Shown here piece after piece: positions 40,274-47,220 of a stretch of 64,000 bases of DNA (positions are counted from its first letter, which is position 1; each line of letters starts with the position of its first letter). The notes under the pieces were generated by a model. It was not told the DNA's origin. It worked only from the letters and a program-made list of their open reading frames with translations, and made no database searches. The translations under genes were made by a program, and so were the position numbers. Source of the DNA: Streptomyces antimycoticus. GTDB lineage: Bacteria > Actinomycetota > Actinomycetes > Streptomycetales > Streptomycetaceae. The DNA is taken from the NCBI RefSeq assembly GCF_005405925.1, contig NZ_BJHV01000001.1, positions 5,642,001 through 5,706,000 of the forward strand. Reading direction: 5' to 3'.

Positions 40274-40882
40274 TTAGTGACAGTCCTTGGTGGTGAACTT
40301 TGTTGCTGGTTCCGTACCCGTTCCGGTGTCGACCTTGGGCAGAGACCAGCGGGCAACTCCACCCCATTGATCTTCGATGGTCAACGTTCCGCCTTTCGTG
40401 GGCGCGTTTACGTCCGTGATCGCTTTGTACGGCTTGCCTGAATCCAAGTCGGCGAAGACGCTGTAGTCATCGATGCATCCCTGCCACGGGGCGTTCGCGT
40501 AGTCCCACTCTTCGGCCTGAGCCGTATCCCCCTGCCACTTGATCATGTTGTCCGTTTGTTCACCGAGTGAGCCGCCGGACTTCGACCTCATGGTGAAGGC
40601 GAGGGCAACGGCATACTTGCCTTGTGCACCAACCGTCTTGTCCTTGGCGAAAGCGTCCCGGTAGGCGACACCGGTGAGTGTGATCTGCAAGGGATCACCT
40701 TCATCGTCACTGAGGGTGACGGTTTTCCCAATTGAACGCGTCGAGGGGGCTGCGTCTTCGGTGGCTGCCGTTCGTCTTGGGGAAGCGTCGCGTGTCGGCC
40801 CTTCGGCGCTGTCGCTTGCAGAGCAAGCTGATGTAGCAAGAAGCGCTGCAAGTAAAGAGGTTGTAACCGCAGTCGTTCGCAA
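40274..40882 (-). CDS. lipoprotein, DUF4352-like (element cargo)
   Basis: 202 residues. Lipoprotein signal peptide with lipobox LATSAC and modified Cys at residue 20, then a Ser/Thr/Asp-rich linker and an immunoglobulin-like beta domain (VTLSDDEGDPLQITLTGVAYRD, YAVALAFTMRSKSGG, GTLTIEDQWGGVARWSLP) of the type found in DUF4352/telokin-like lipoproteins. It should be anchored on the outer face of the membrane. GC and codon bias are clearly lower than in chromosomal genes, in line with recent acquisition. Role unknown; possible surface exclusion is speculation. Confidence 0.72.
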   Translation of the reverse strand: MRTTAVTTSLLAALLATSACSASDSAEGPTRDASPRRTAATEDAAPSTRSIGKTVTLSDDEGDPLQITLTGVAYRDAFAKDKTVGAQGKYAVALAFTMRSKSGGSLGEQTDNMIKWQGDTAQAEEWDYANAPWQGCIDDYSVFADLDSGKPYKAITDVNAPTKGGTLTIEDQWGGVARWSLPKVDTGTGTEPATKFTTKDCH

Positions 40883-40953
40883 AGTAGCCCCCGGGCCTTC
40901 GACACTGCCTGTTGATCAGACACTACCAACGCGGCTCACCTAGGTCGGCGGAG

Positions 40954-41098
40954 CGGCTTTGGGCTGGAGCTGCTTTGGGGCGAGTGATCATGGCCCCGTA
41001 AGCTTTCGGCGCGTCGGGCAGTCTGTGGACCTGCCCGCTAAAGCACGACGTTGGGGCCATGATCTTAGAGGCTCGCCCCAAAGTGGCTGCCTAAAGCC
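40954..41098. repeat. nested 145-bp inverted repeat
   Basis: Outer arms CGGCTTT (40955) / AAAGCCG (41092); middle arms CTTTGGGGCGAG-T-GATCATGGCCCC (40973-40997) and GGGGCCATGATC-TTAGAGG-CTCGCCCCAAAG (41053-41083); inner hairpin CGGGCAG/CTGCCCG (about 41015-41037). The whole stretch could fold into one long cruciform. It lies in non-coding DNA. It could be a replication origin structure, a miniature inverted-repeat element or a regulatory hairpin. Confidence 0.6.
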
Positions 41099-41284
41099 GT
41101 GGAGCCGACCGCCCCAGCCACGACGTACCCCTTCTCTGACGCCAGGTGGCTGATTGCTGTGTGCGCGGCACGGGCGGCGGCCGGGGTGGAGCGGGGCGGA
41201 GACAGGAGCGCAGGCCCGGCCGGGGGCCGGGCCGCGCGCGGGGAGCGGAGCGAGCCGCCTTGAACCCGTAGAGAAGGTTGTAAC
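41099..41284. other. non-coding segment in element
   Basis: 186 bp between the nested repeat and the next gene, including a very GC-rich stretch (41160-41260) with GGCCCGGCC/GGCCGGGCC symmetry. No gene supported. Confidence 0.35.
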
Positions 41285-41698
41285 TCAGTAGTTGTTGGCC
41301 TGGTGTCGGGCGATCTTGTGTGTGGTGGGGCATGTGAACTGTTCGGCGCATGCCGGAAGGCGTTGGGCTTCGCGGTGGGCCAGGGGGAGGAAGGTGACCG
41401 GCCGGAGGATCCATTCGATGTGGGTGTCTTGCTGGGTGAGGGCGAACGTGGCTGCTTCTCCGTTGGTGAGGGCGTCTTCGGCTTCCTTGTGGCCGTAGGT
41501 GACCCAGTCCCATGCCTTGTGGGCTGTTTCTCGGTCGAGTGCTGAGGCGATGGTTCGCACGGTGACGCGGATCCATCGGGTGGCCTCGCTGGGGCTGTTG
41601 GTTTCGATGGAGGCGAGCAGGACCGAGCGGGGTCCTGTGGCTGGTGAGCGTGTCCAGCATTCGCACCAGTAGCCGGGGCGTAGCAGGGGCCTCAGCAT
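41285..41698 (-). CDS. hypothetical protein of AICEs
   Basis: 137 residues, cytosolic, with Trp-rich helical sequence (ATRWIRVTVRTIASALDRETAHKAWDWV) and cysteines near both ends (YWCECW, CAEQFTCP). I do not recognise a named family. Its start overlaps the stop of the upstream ATP-binding gene by 7 nt, so the two are one operon. It may assist that protein. Confidence 0.7.
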   Translation of the reverse strand: MLRPLLRPGYWCECWTRSPATGPRSVLLASIETNSPSEATRWIRVTVRTIASALDRETAHKAWDWVTYGHKEAEDALTNGEAATFALTQQDTHIEWILRPVTFLPLAHREAQRLPACAEQFTCPTTHKIARHQANNY

Positions 41699-42120
41699 GT
41701 GGTGACTCCTGTCTGCTCGGGGGCTACGAGTTGGGCGGTGACGGTGCGGCCGTGCTGGCTGCCGGTGATGTCCAGGCGGCGGGCGAGTGCCATGACGATG
41801 GTTAATCCGCGGCCGTGGGTGTCGTCCGGGTCGGCTTCCGTGCGGCTGGGTTCTCCGGGGTGGCCTCCCTCGTCGGTGACGGAGATCGCGACGGTGCGTG
41901 GGGAGAGCGACAGCGTGAGCTGGAAGGTGCCATAGGGGCTGCCGCTGGCGGTGTGGGTGAGGGCATTGCTTCCGAGTTCGCTCACGATCAATTCGGCGTC
42001 GTGCGCGCAGGGGTGGTTACTGAGGATGTCGCGGGTCCAGCGGCGGGCGCGGGTGACTTCTTCTCGGGATCCTGGGCACATCAGGCCCCAAACTCGCGGA
42101 GCACTCATATACTCGTCCAT
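41692..42120 (-). CDS. ATP-binding protein, GHKL/HATPase_c_2 (anti-sigma-like)
   Basis: 142 residues. Bergerat-fold ATPase of the RsbW/SpoIIAB-like class: N-box SELGSNALTHT, the G1 box VTDEGG and the G2 box HGRGLTIVMALARR. Such single-domain proteins in Streptomyces are usually anti-sigma factor kinases or orphan regulators. The ATG at 42118-42120 has AAGGA 6 nt upstream. An operator-like motif (42111-42126) overlaps this ribosome site and start, so the GntR repressor of the element probably controls it (inference). Confidence 0.88.
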   Translation of the reverse strand: MDEYMSAPRVWGLMCPGSREEVTRARRWTRDILSNHPCAHDAELIVSELGSNALTHTASGSPYGTFQLTLSLSPRTVAISVTDEGGHPGEPSRTEADPDDTHGRGLTIVMALARRLDITGSQHGRTVTAQLVAPEQTGVTTC

Positions 42121-42126
42121 ACAAGT
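42111..42126. promoter_or_regulatory. operator-like site 1 (ACTCGTCCATACAAGT)
   Basis: Matches ACTYGT-N4-ACRAGT perfectly and overlaps the start codon and ribosome site of the ATP-binding protein gene. One of six related motifs in the element. Confidence 0.6.
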
Positions 42127-42165
42127 TCCTTCGTGCTGGTAGGGGCTATGGGTCGTGGGTGCGTG

Positions 42166-42597
42166 CTAGATGAGTCGTACGCCGTCGTGGGCGCGGATGG
42201 CCGGCGGGCTGGTGTTGTCGAGTGCGTCCAGGACGCGGATGGCGTATGCCTCGTCGGCGAGCTCGGTGACCTCGTCGCGGGTGGCCCAGCACAGGGCGCG
42301 GGTCTCCGCTCCGGTGGTCGGGGCGCCGTCGATGGCCTCGCAACGGAAGACCATGGAGACGATCAGGCCGGTCATGTTCTTGTAGACGCCGGTGAGGGTC
42401 GCGGGAAGCGCGATCTTGATACCGGTCTCTTCGAGGACTTCGCGCTGAAGCGCGTCGGCGATGGTTTCCTCCCGTTCGAGCACACCGCCGGGCGGTTCCC
42501 ACTTACCGTTGTCGCGTCGCTTGATCAGCAGCGCACGGCCCGCGTCGTCGACGATGACTCCGGCGACGCTCACGGAGTGCGGGCGCTCATAGCTCAC
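42166..42597 (-). CDS. Nudix hydrolase, Pif-like (transfer immunity candidate)
   Basis: 143 residues. A full Nudix box runs from GGVLEREETIADALQ to REVLEETGI (about residues 37-60), so metal and pyrophosphate chemistry should be intact. In pSAM2 the immunity protein Pif contains a Nudix motif and prevents redundant transfer between donors. The same gene position, next to and divergent from the GntR repressor, suggests the same role here. A nucleotide-cleaning role is the alternative. GTG start at 42595-42597. Confidence 0.85.
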   Translation of the reverse strand: MSYERPHSVSVAGVIVDDAGRALLIKRRDNGKWEPPGGVLEREETIADALQREVLEETGIKIALPATLTGVYKNMTGLIVSMVFRCEAIDGAPTTGAETRALCWATRDEVTELADEAYAIRVLDALDNTSPPAIRAHDGVRLI

Positions 42598-42652
42598 GTT
42601 CCTCGGCCCTCTCGGCTGGCTAGGCTCTCCACCGTAGCAATCCCGGTCAGCC

Positions 42653-42668
42653 GCTCGTCTAGATACCT
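42653..42668. promoter_or_regulatory. operator-like site 2 in the korSA/Nudix promoter region
   Basis: GCTCGTCTAGATACCT: one good half of the motif (CTCGTCTAGA) just before the ribosome site (AGGAG 42671-42675) of the GntR gene. Consistent with autorepression. Confidence 0.45.
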
Positions 42669-42684
42669 AAAGGAGTATGTGCAC

Positions 42685-43470
42685 ATGCCTTCTCTGACTT
42701 CCGTTCTGGGTGTATTGGACCCGACGAGCGACCGGGCGGTGTTCCGGCAGATCGCCGACGCGCTGCGGGAAGCGATCGACAAGGGCCGCTTCCGGGAGGG
42801 CGACAAGCTGCCTTCCGAGACTGAGCTGGTCGATCACTTCGGTGTCTCGCGGATGACCGTCCGCAACGCTTTGTCGCTGCTCCAGCAAGAGGGCCTGGCC
42901 GTGTCTGAACATGGCAAGGGGGTCTTCGTTCGGCCCCGGCCACCTGTGCGGCGGCTGGCTTCCGATCGCTTCGCGCGGCGGCATCGGGATCAGGGGAAGG
43001 CCGCCTTCACGGTGGAGGCGGAAGCGGCTGGCAGCCGCCCGGAGGTGGACAACCTCGAGGTGAAGGAAGAGCGGCCGTCGCCGGACATCTCGGCCCGGCT
43101 CGGTTCGCCTCGTAAGGTGCTGGCCCGGCGGCGGCGGTATCTGCTGGATGGGCGGCCGGTGGAGTTCGCCACCTCGTATCTGCCGCTCGATCTTGCGCGG
43201 AACACTCCGATCGCGCAGCCGAACCCTGGTCCTGGTGGAATCTATGCCCGCCTGGAGGAGATGGGGCACCGCCTGGACCACTTCGATGAAGAGATCCGGG
43301 CCCGGATGCCCTCCCCGCAGGAGGTGCGGACGCTCCAGCTTGCTTCCGGGGTGCCGGTGATCCATCTCGTTCGGACTGCTTACGACTCTGAGGGGCGGGC
43401 GGTGGAGGTGTGCGACACCGTGATGGCCGCCGACGCGTACGTCCTCGCCTACCAGCTTCCTGCCAACTGA
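42685..43470 (+). CDS. GntR/HutC-family repressor, KorSA-like
   Basis: 261 residues. N-terminal GntR winged helix (about 17-85: FRQIADALREAIDKGRFREGD, LPSETELVDHFGVSRMTVRNAL) and a C-terminal UTRA ligand domain (about 105-250: ARRRRYLLDGRPVEFATSYLPLDL, PGGIYARLEEMGH). KorSA of pSAM2 belongs to this family and represses pra and itself, holding the element integrated. The ATG at 42685 is chosen because AGGAG lies 9 nt upstream; an upstream GTG is too close to the ribosome site. Motifs matching the proposed operator flank the gene on both sides. Confidence 0.9.
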   Translation: MPSLTSVLGVLDPTSDRAVFRQIADALREAIDKGRFREGDKLPSETELVDHFGVSRMTVRNALSLLQQEGLAVSEHGKGVFVRPRPPVRRLASDRFARRHRDQGKAAFTVEAEAAGSRPEVDNLEVKEERPSPDISARLGSPRKVLARRRRYLLDGRPVEFATSYLPLDLARNTPIAQPNPGPGGIYARLEEMGHRLDHFDEEIRARMPSPQEVRTLQLASGVPVIHLVRTAYDSEGRAVEVCDTVMAADAYVLAYQLPAN

Positions 43471-43510
43471 CGCATGGCCGGGGCGTGGTGGCCCCGGGCT
43501 GCTTCTTCTG

Positions 43511-43622
43511 ACTCGTACACACGAAGATGCATACTCGTATAGACGAGTGGGCGAGCTGTGTGGCATGGTGGTCTCCGTTCCCGCTCGTTCGGGTTCGAAG
43601 GCCGTAACTCATCTACACAAGT
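43511..43622 (+). promoter_or_regulatory. operator cluster upstream of transfer genes (sites 3-5)
   Basis: Three motif copies: ACTCGTACACACGAAG (43511-43526), ACTCGTATAGACGAGT (43533-43548, perfect ACTCGT/ACGAGT inverted halves) and ACTCATCTACACAAGT (43607-43622), in the 184-bp promoter region of the SCO3933-like/tra/spd/rep operon. Confidence 0.65.
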
Positions 43623-43654
43623 AGGTGGGTTGGATGCGAGATTAGGAGAAGTAG

Positions 43655-44005
43655 TTGCGTTCCATCCGAGTTGAGACCTCTGGCGCCACGGTTCTGCTGA
43701 CCGAGGCGCCGGAGCCGAAGGTGAAGGACCGGCAGACCGGCGAGATCGCTAAGGACGCGCAGAGCGGTGAGACGCTGATGCGGCTCGGCGTCGTCTACAT
43801 CGACGGCGGGGAGTCCTCGCTGCTTCAGGTCACCGTGCCGGAGAGCGGCGTGACGGAGGGGCTGGCGCTCGGGGCGCCGGTCACGCTGATCGGGCTGATC
43901 GCCCGGCCTTGGGAGTCCGTGTTCAACGGGCAGCAGCGGCATGGCGTTGCCTTTCGGGCCGAGGCCATCGCCCCGGCCGCCATATCGGTGGGTGCGGGGG
44001 CCTGA
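43655..44005 (+). CDS. SCO3933-family regulatory protein
   Basis: 116 residues, no membrane helices. The sequence (RLGVVYIDGGESSLLQVTVPESG, LGAPVTLIGLIARPWESVFNGQQRHGVAFRAEAI) matches a small family that precedes traSA-type genes in AICEs, named after S. coelicolor SCO3933; its exact activity is not established. It starts at a TTG (43655) with AGGAGA 5 nt upstream; no ATG or GTG fits. It is the first gene of the transfer operon. Confidence 0.82.
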   Translation: MRSIRVETSGATVLLTEAPEPKVKDRQTGEIAKDAQSGETLMRLGVVYIDGGESSLLQVTVPESGVTEGLALGAPVTLIGLIARPWESVFNGQQRHGVAFRAEAIAPAAISVGAGA

Positions 44006-44010
44006 GCCTG

Positions 44011-45387
44011 ATGGCTGACGTGATGACGTTGATGGAGGTGGGTGGTCCGGTCGCCGGAATGGTCGGCGGGGCCGCCTACCTCCGGGCTCGGCACCCGGCC
44101 GCCTACTGGTCGACCATCGGGATGCCCATCTCTACGGCCCGGCTGCTGGGGTCGTACGGGTCCGTGATGGACGCGTGCGGGCTGACCGTTCCGCCGTCGC
44201 GGCTGCGGGCCTGGGCGGTGCAGGCGCTCACGCATCGGGAGGTGCGGCCGGTGCCTCCGCGTCGGGGGCTGATCCGTCCGACGTCGACCGGGCTGCGGGT
44301 CCGGCTGCGGCTGGCGCCGGGGCAGGAACCTGCGGACGTTGCCGCTTCGGCTGAGCGGCTGCGGCATGCCTGGGGCGTTCACGGCGCGTACGTGGAGGAG
44401 ATCAAGCCTGGCGTGGTTGAGCTGCGGCTGATCGGCTTCGATGTGCTCCGAAAGGTGCGGATGCCGCGCAAGACCGGTGGCGGCTTCCTCAAGGTGCCGG
44501 TGGCGCTGCGAGAGGACGCGACGCCGTTCGTCCGGGACTACCGGGCCATCCCGCACCAGCTCACCCTGGGCGCCACGTTGTCGGGGAAGTCGATGTTCCT
44601 ACGGCATCTGATAGCCGGGCTCGCCCGGCAACGGGTCGCGCTGGTCGGGATCGATTGCAAGCGGGGTGTCGAGCTGGCGCCGTTCGCTCCACGGCTCTCG
44701 GCCCTGGCGACGGATCCTGTGCAGGCAGCGGAGCTGCTGCCTGCGTTGGTCGGGATGATGGAGGACCGATACGACCTGATCAAGGCCCGGCAAGGCATCG
44801 CGCCCAGCACCCCGGACGAGGAGATCACCTCTGACATCTGGGGGCTGCCGGAGGATGAGCGGCCGGTGCCCGTGGTGCTGCTCGTGGATGAGGTGGCCGA
44901 GCTGTTCCTGGTCGCCACGCGGAAGGACGAGGAACGACGGGACGAGATGGTCACCCAGCTCATCCGGCTCGCCCAACTCGGCCGCGCAGCGGGCATCTAC
45001 CTGGAGGTGTGCGGGCAGCGCTTCGGCGCCGAGCTGGGCAAGGGCGCGACGATGCTGCGGGCACAGTTGACCGGGCGGATATGCCACCGTGTGAACGATG
45101 AAGCCTCCGCCAAAATGGCGCTCGGCGACATCGCCCCCGAAGCGGTCGGCGCGGCCTGCGCCATCGCCCCCGAACGACCCGGACTCGCGGTCGCCGGTGA
45201 TACGTCCGGCGGCTGGTCCCGTATCCGTACGCCGTATCTGTCGCTGGCTGAGGCAGCCGAAGTGTGCCGCGAGACCGTTCACCTCGTGCCGGACCTGCCC
45301 ACGCTCGAGCCGTTCCGGCCGGACGTGCCGGCCGTACCGGTGAGCGCTCCGGCGTCCCTGCTCAAGCCGCTTCCGGCTGCCGAGTAA
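44011..45387 (+). CDS. FtsK/SpoIIIE-type DNA translocase, TraSA-like
   Basis: 458 residues. The translocase domain has Walker A LGATLSGKSMF and Walker B VVLLVDEVAEL, then QLIRLAQLGRAAGIYLEVCGQR and LRAQLTGRICHRVND, as in TraB/TraSA proteins that pump double-stranded DNA between hyphae. An N-terminal segment (about 1-30) may contact the membrane. It is smaller than chromosomal FtsK (normally over 800 residues), as expected for AICE transfer proteins. ATG at 44011, 5 bp after the upstream gene. Confidence 0.92.
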   Translation: MADVMTLMEVGGPVAGMVGGAAYLRARHPAAYWSTIGMPISTARLLGSYGSVMDACGLTVPPSRLRAWAVQALTHREVRPVPPRRGLIRPTSTGLRVRLRLAPGQEPADVAASAERLRHAWGVHGAYVEEIKPGVVELRLIGFDVLRKVRMPRKTGGGFLKVPVALREDATPFVRDYRAIPHQLTLGATLSGKSMFLRHLIAGLARQRVALVGIDCKRGVELAPFAPRLSALATDPVQAAELLPALVGMMEDRYDLIKARQGIAPSTPDEEITSDIWGLPEDERPVPVVLLVDEVAELFLVATRKDEERRDEMVTQLIRLAQLGRAAGIYLEVCGQRFGAELGKGATMLRAQLTGRICHRVNDEASAKMALGDIAPEAVGAACAIAPERPGLAVAGDTSGGWSRIRTPYLSLAEAAEVCRETVHLVPDLPTLEPFRPDVPAVPVSAPASLLKPLPAAE

Positions 45388-45468
45388 TCCACCCCGTCTG
45401 ACGGCTGGCGCGACCGCATCGCGCCGTGTCCCTACCCCCGCCATGCCTGAAACCGAGAGGGAGTCCCT

Positions 45469-45678
45469 GTGTCCCGTCCCACCATCTCCGAGGTCTCCGC
45501 GCTCCTGGCCGACCTGGCCGACTTCCGCACACGCGGGGACGGGAGCAACGCCGAGTTGATGAACCGCAAAGCGGACCTGTTGGAGCGCATCGCCGCTGCC
45601 CAGCCCGATGACGCCCAGGCCGCTGAGGTCGCCGCTGCTGCTCGCGCCCATGCCGACGAACTCACGGCGGGCAGCTGA
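45469..45678 (+). CDS. small coiled-coil protein of transfer operon
   Basis: 69 residues, helical, Ala/Asp/Glu-rich (ISEVSALLADLADFRTRGD, then AELMNRKADLLERIAAAQ). Probably a short coiled coil. GTG start with GAGAGGGAG upstream. Found between traSA and spdB-like genes in many AICEs; function unknown. Confidence 0.75.
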   Translation: MSRPTISEVSALLADLADFRTRGDGSNAELMNRKADLLERIAAAQPDDAQAAEVAAAARAHADELTAGS

Positions 45679-45702
45679 CCGGACCGGAAGGAGCTCCTAC
45701 CC

Positions 45703-46329
45703 ATGCGCGCTCATCTGGCGCGGGTTGACGCGGTGCTGGTGCAAGCGGTCATCGCTGCCGCGCTGTCCTTCGCCCACCTGCATGACCTGGCCTCGGCGGC
45801 CGGACAGGACGGGTGGAAGGCGTGGGCCTATCCGGTGTCCGTCGACCTGTTGCTTGTGGCGGCCTGGAAGCGGCTGCGGTCGGGCTCGTCCAAGGCGGCG
45901 GGCTGGTGCTGGTTCGTCATCGCCCTGGCCGCGTCGCTCGGGGCGAACGTCGCCACTGCTGGGCTGCTCGACCTGGCCGACGTACCGGACTGGCTGCGCA
46001 TCCTCGTCGCCGGATGGCCAGCCGTCGCCTTCCTCGGCGGAACTCTCCTTGCCCACACCGCACCAGCGGCCGAGGCCGCGTCGGCTCCGGCCGAACTTGC
46101 CGAAGTCGTATCGGTCTCGACCGAGCCGGAAAACGCGGGGCCACCCGCCGATCCGGAGCCTGAGCCGAAACGGCCCGCGCCGCACGTTCCGGCCGCGCTC
46201 GTGAACCACGCGCGCAAGCTCGCCGACGACCACCGTGCCCGTACCGGATCGCCCATCGACCCCGAGACCCTGCGCGCCCGCCTCGGCGTCCCCGCGCCGC
46301 TGGCTGACGCCATCGCCTCCCGCCTCTGA
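45703..46329 (+). CDS. DUF2637 membrane protein (SpdB-like spread protein)
   Basis: 208 residues. Four membrane helices in the first 120 residues (VQAVIAAALSFAHLHDLA, PVSVDLLLVAAW, WCWFVIALAASLGANVATAG, ILVAGWPAVAFLGGTLL) and a hydrophilic Pro/Glu tail ending in a small helical domain (LVNHARKLADDHRARTG). DUF2637 proteins of AICEs are assigned to intramycelial plasmid spreading. Good ribosome site GGAAGGAGC. Confidence 0.85.
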   Translation: MRAHLARVDAVLVQAVIAAALSFAHLHDLASAAGQDGWKAWAYPVSVDLLLVAAWKRLRSGSSKAAGWCWFVIALAASLGANVATAGLLDLADVPDWLRILVAGWPAVAFLGGTLLAHTAPAAEAASAPAELAEVVSVSTEPENAGPPADPEPEPKRPAPHVPAALVNHARKLADDHRARTGSPIDPETLRARLGVPAPLADAIASRL

Positions 46330-46341
46330 CAGGAGTCCACC

Positions 46342-46527
46342 ATGCTCCGCCGCTTCCGCAACGTCATCCGTATCGGCCCGGTCCGGGTCGGCACCGCCAA
46401 CGATCAGCGGGGCCGGGTGAAACACACCGCTGTGTGCACCGCTCCCCGTTGCGACTTCTCCGCCGACTACGACACCCGCGCTGCCGCCGAGTTGGCCGCC
46501 CGTACGCACCGCTGCCCCATCCGCTGA
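46342..46527 (+). CDS. mobile element transfer protein, small Zn-ribbon-like
   Basis: 61 residues. The fixed opening RRFRNVIRIGPVRVGT and the C-x4-C ... C pattern (CTAPRCDFSADY ... HRCP) match the short mobile element transfer protein of pSAM2-like elements. The cysteines may bind zinc. Overlapping spacing indicates the same operon. Confidence 0.82.
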   Translation: MLRRFRNVIRIGPVRVGTANDQRGRVKHTAVCTAPRCDFSADYDTRAAAELAARTHRCPIR

Positions 46528-46540
46528 AAGGAGATCGCAC

Positions 46541-46735
46541 GTGACCGTCAGCCTGCCCCTGGTCCTCGTTCTCGGCGCCGTCGCGTGGATCGCGATCAAG
46601 TTCATGGGCGTCCGCCTGTGGGTCGCCGTCGTGATCGCGCTGTTCGGCTTCTGGCTCGCCCACACCGCCATTGCGCCGTCCGTGGAGTCCGGTACGCGCT
46701 CCGGCGTCGACTCCGTCAACGAACAACACGACTAG
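46541..46735 (+). CDS. small membrane spread protein
   Basis: 64 residues with two hydrophobic helices (LPLVLVLGAVAWIAIKFMG and VAVVIALFGFWLAHTAI) and a short polar tail. GTG start with AAAGGAGA upstream. Position and size fit a Spd-type gene. Its stop codon lies within an operator-like half-site (46726-46741). Confidence 0.78.
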   Translation: MTVSLPLVLVLGAVAWIAIKFMGVRLWVAVVIALFGFWLAHTAIAPSVESGTRSGVDSVNEQHD

Positions 46736-46741
46736 ACGAGT
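46726..46741. promoter_or_regulatory. operator-like site 6
   Basis: ACACGACTAGACGAGT: a good right half (CTAGACGAGT) at the end of the preceding gene and 13 bp before the ribosome site of the next. Suggests a second repressor-controlled promoter inside the operon. Confidence 0.35.
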
Positions 46742-46759
46742 AGCTGAGAGGAGATCGCA

Positions 46760-47056
46760 ATGTTCCGACCGAAGTACCCCGAAGCCCCCAAGCCGTCGAT
46801 CGTCCACGTGCCCACCGCCGTCCCGGCGGCCCAGCACAGTCACGCCCCGGCCTGCACCTGCCAGCACACCACCGCGCCCGCTCCAACTCGCCCGGCCGGG
46901 GCCCTGAGCGGCCTCAACGCCGGAACGGTCGGCGCCGTGGTCACGGTCGGCATCGTCCTGACCGCGCTCCTGGCCGCTGTCGCTGTCACGGCCGTCTCCG
47001 TCGCGGTGGCCGCCGTCGTCATGCGCTCGCTCCTGGCCAGCCAGCGCCGCCGCTGA
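46760..47056 (+). CDS. SpdD-like membrane protein
   Basis: 98 residues. N-terminal proline-rich region with a His/Cys patch (HSHAPACTCQHTT) and one long hydrophobic segment (VGAVVTVGIVLTALLAAVAVTAVSVAVA shortened here to its core) near residues 57-88, then a basic end. Typical SpdD-type spread protein. ATG with GAGAGGAGA upstream. Confidence 0.78.
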   Translation: MFRPKYPEAPKPSIVHVPTAVPAAQHSHAPACTCQHTTAPAPTRPAGALSGLNAGTVGAVVTVGIVLTALLAAVAVTAVSVAVAAVVMRSLLASQRRR

Positions 47057-47220
47057 CCCCTCGCGAACACGACTGCCGGGGCGGCCTCGATACCGCCAAG
47101 CATCCGCCGCCCCGGCAGCCCGACCCCTCCCGACCCAAGAGCCGAAAGAGGAGACCCATCATCACCCGCACCACCCCGCCACCGCTGCCCGAACTCCGCA
47201 CCCTGGCAGCACTCGGCACC

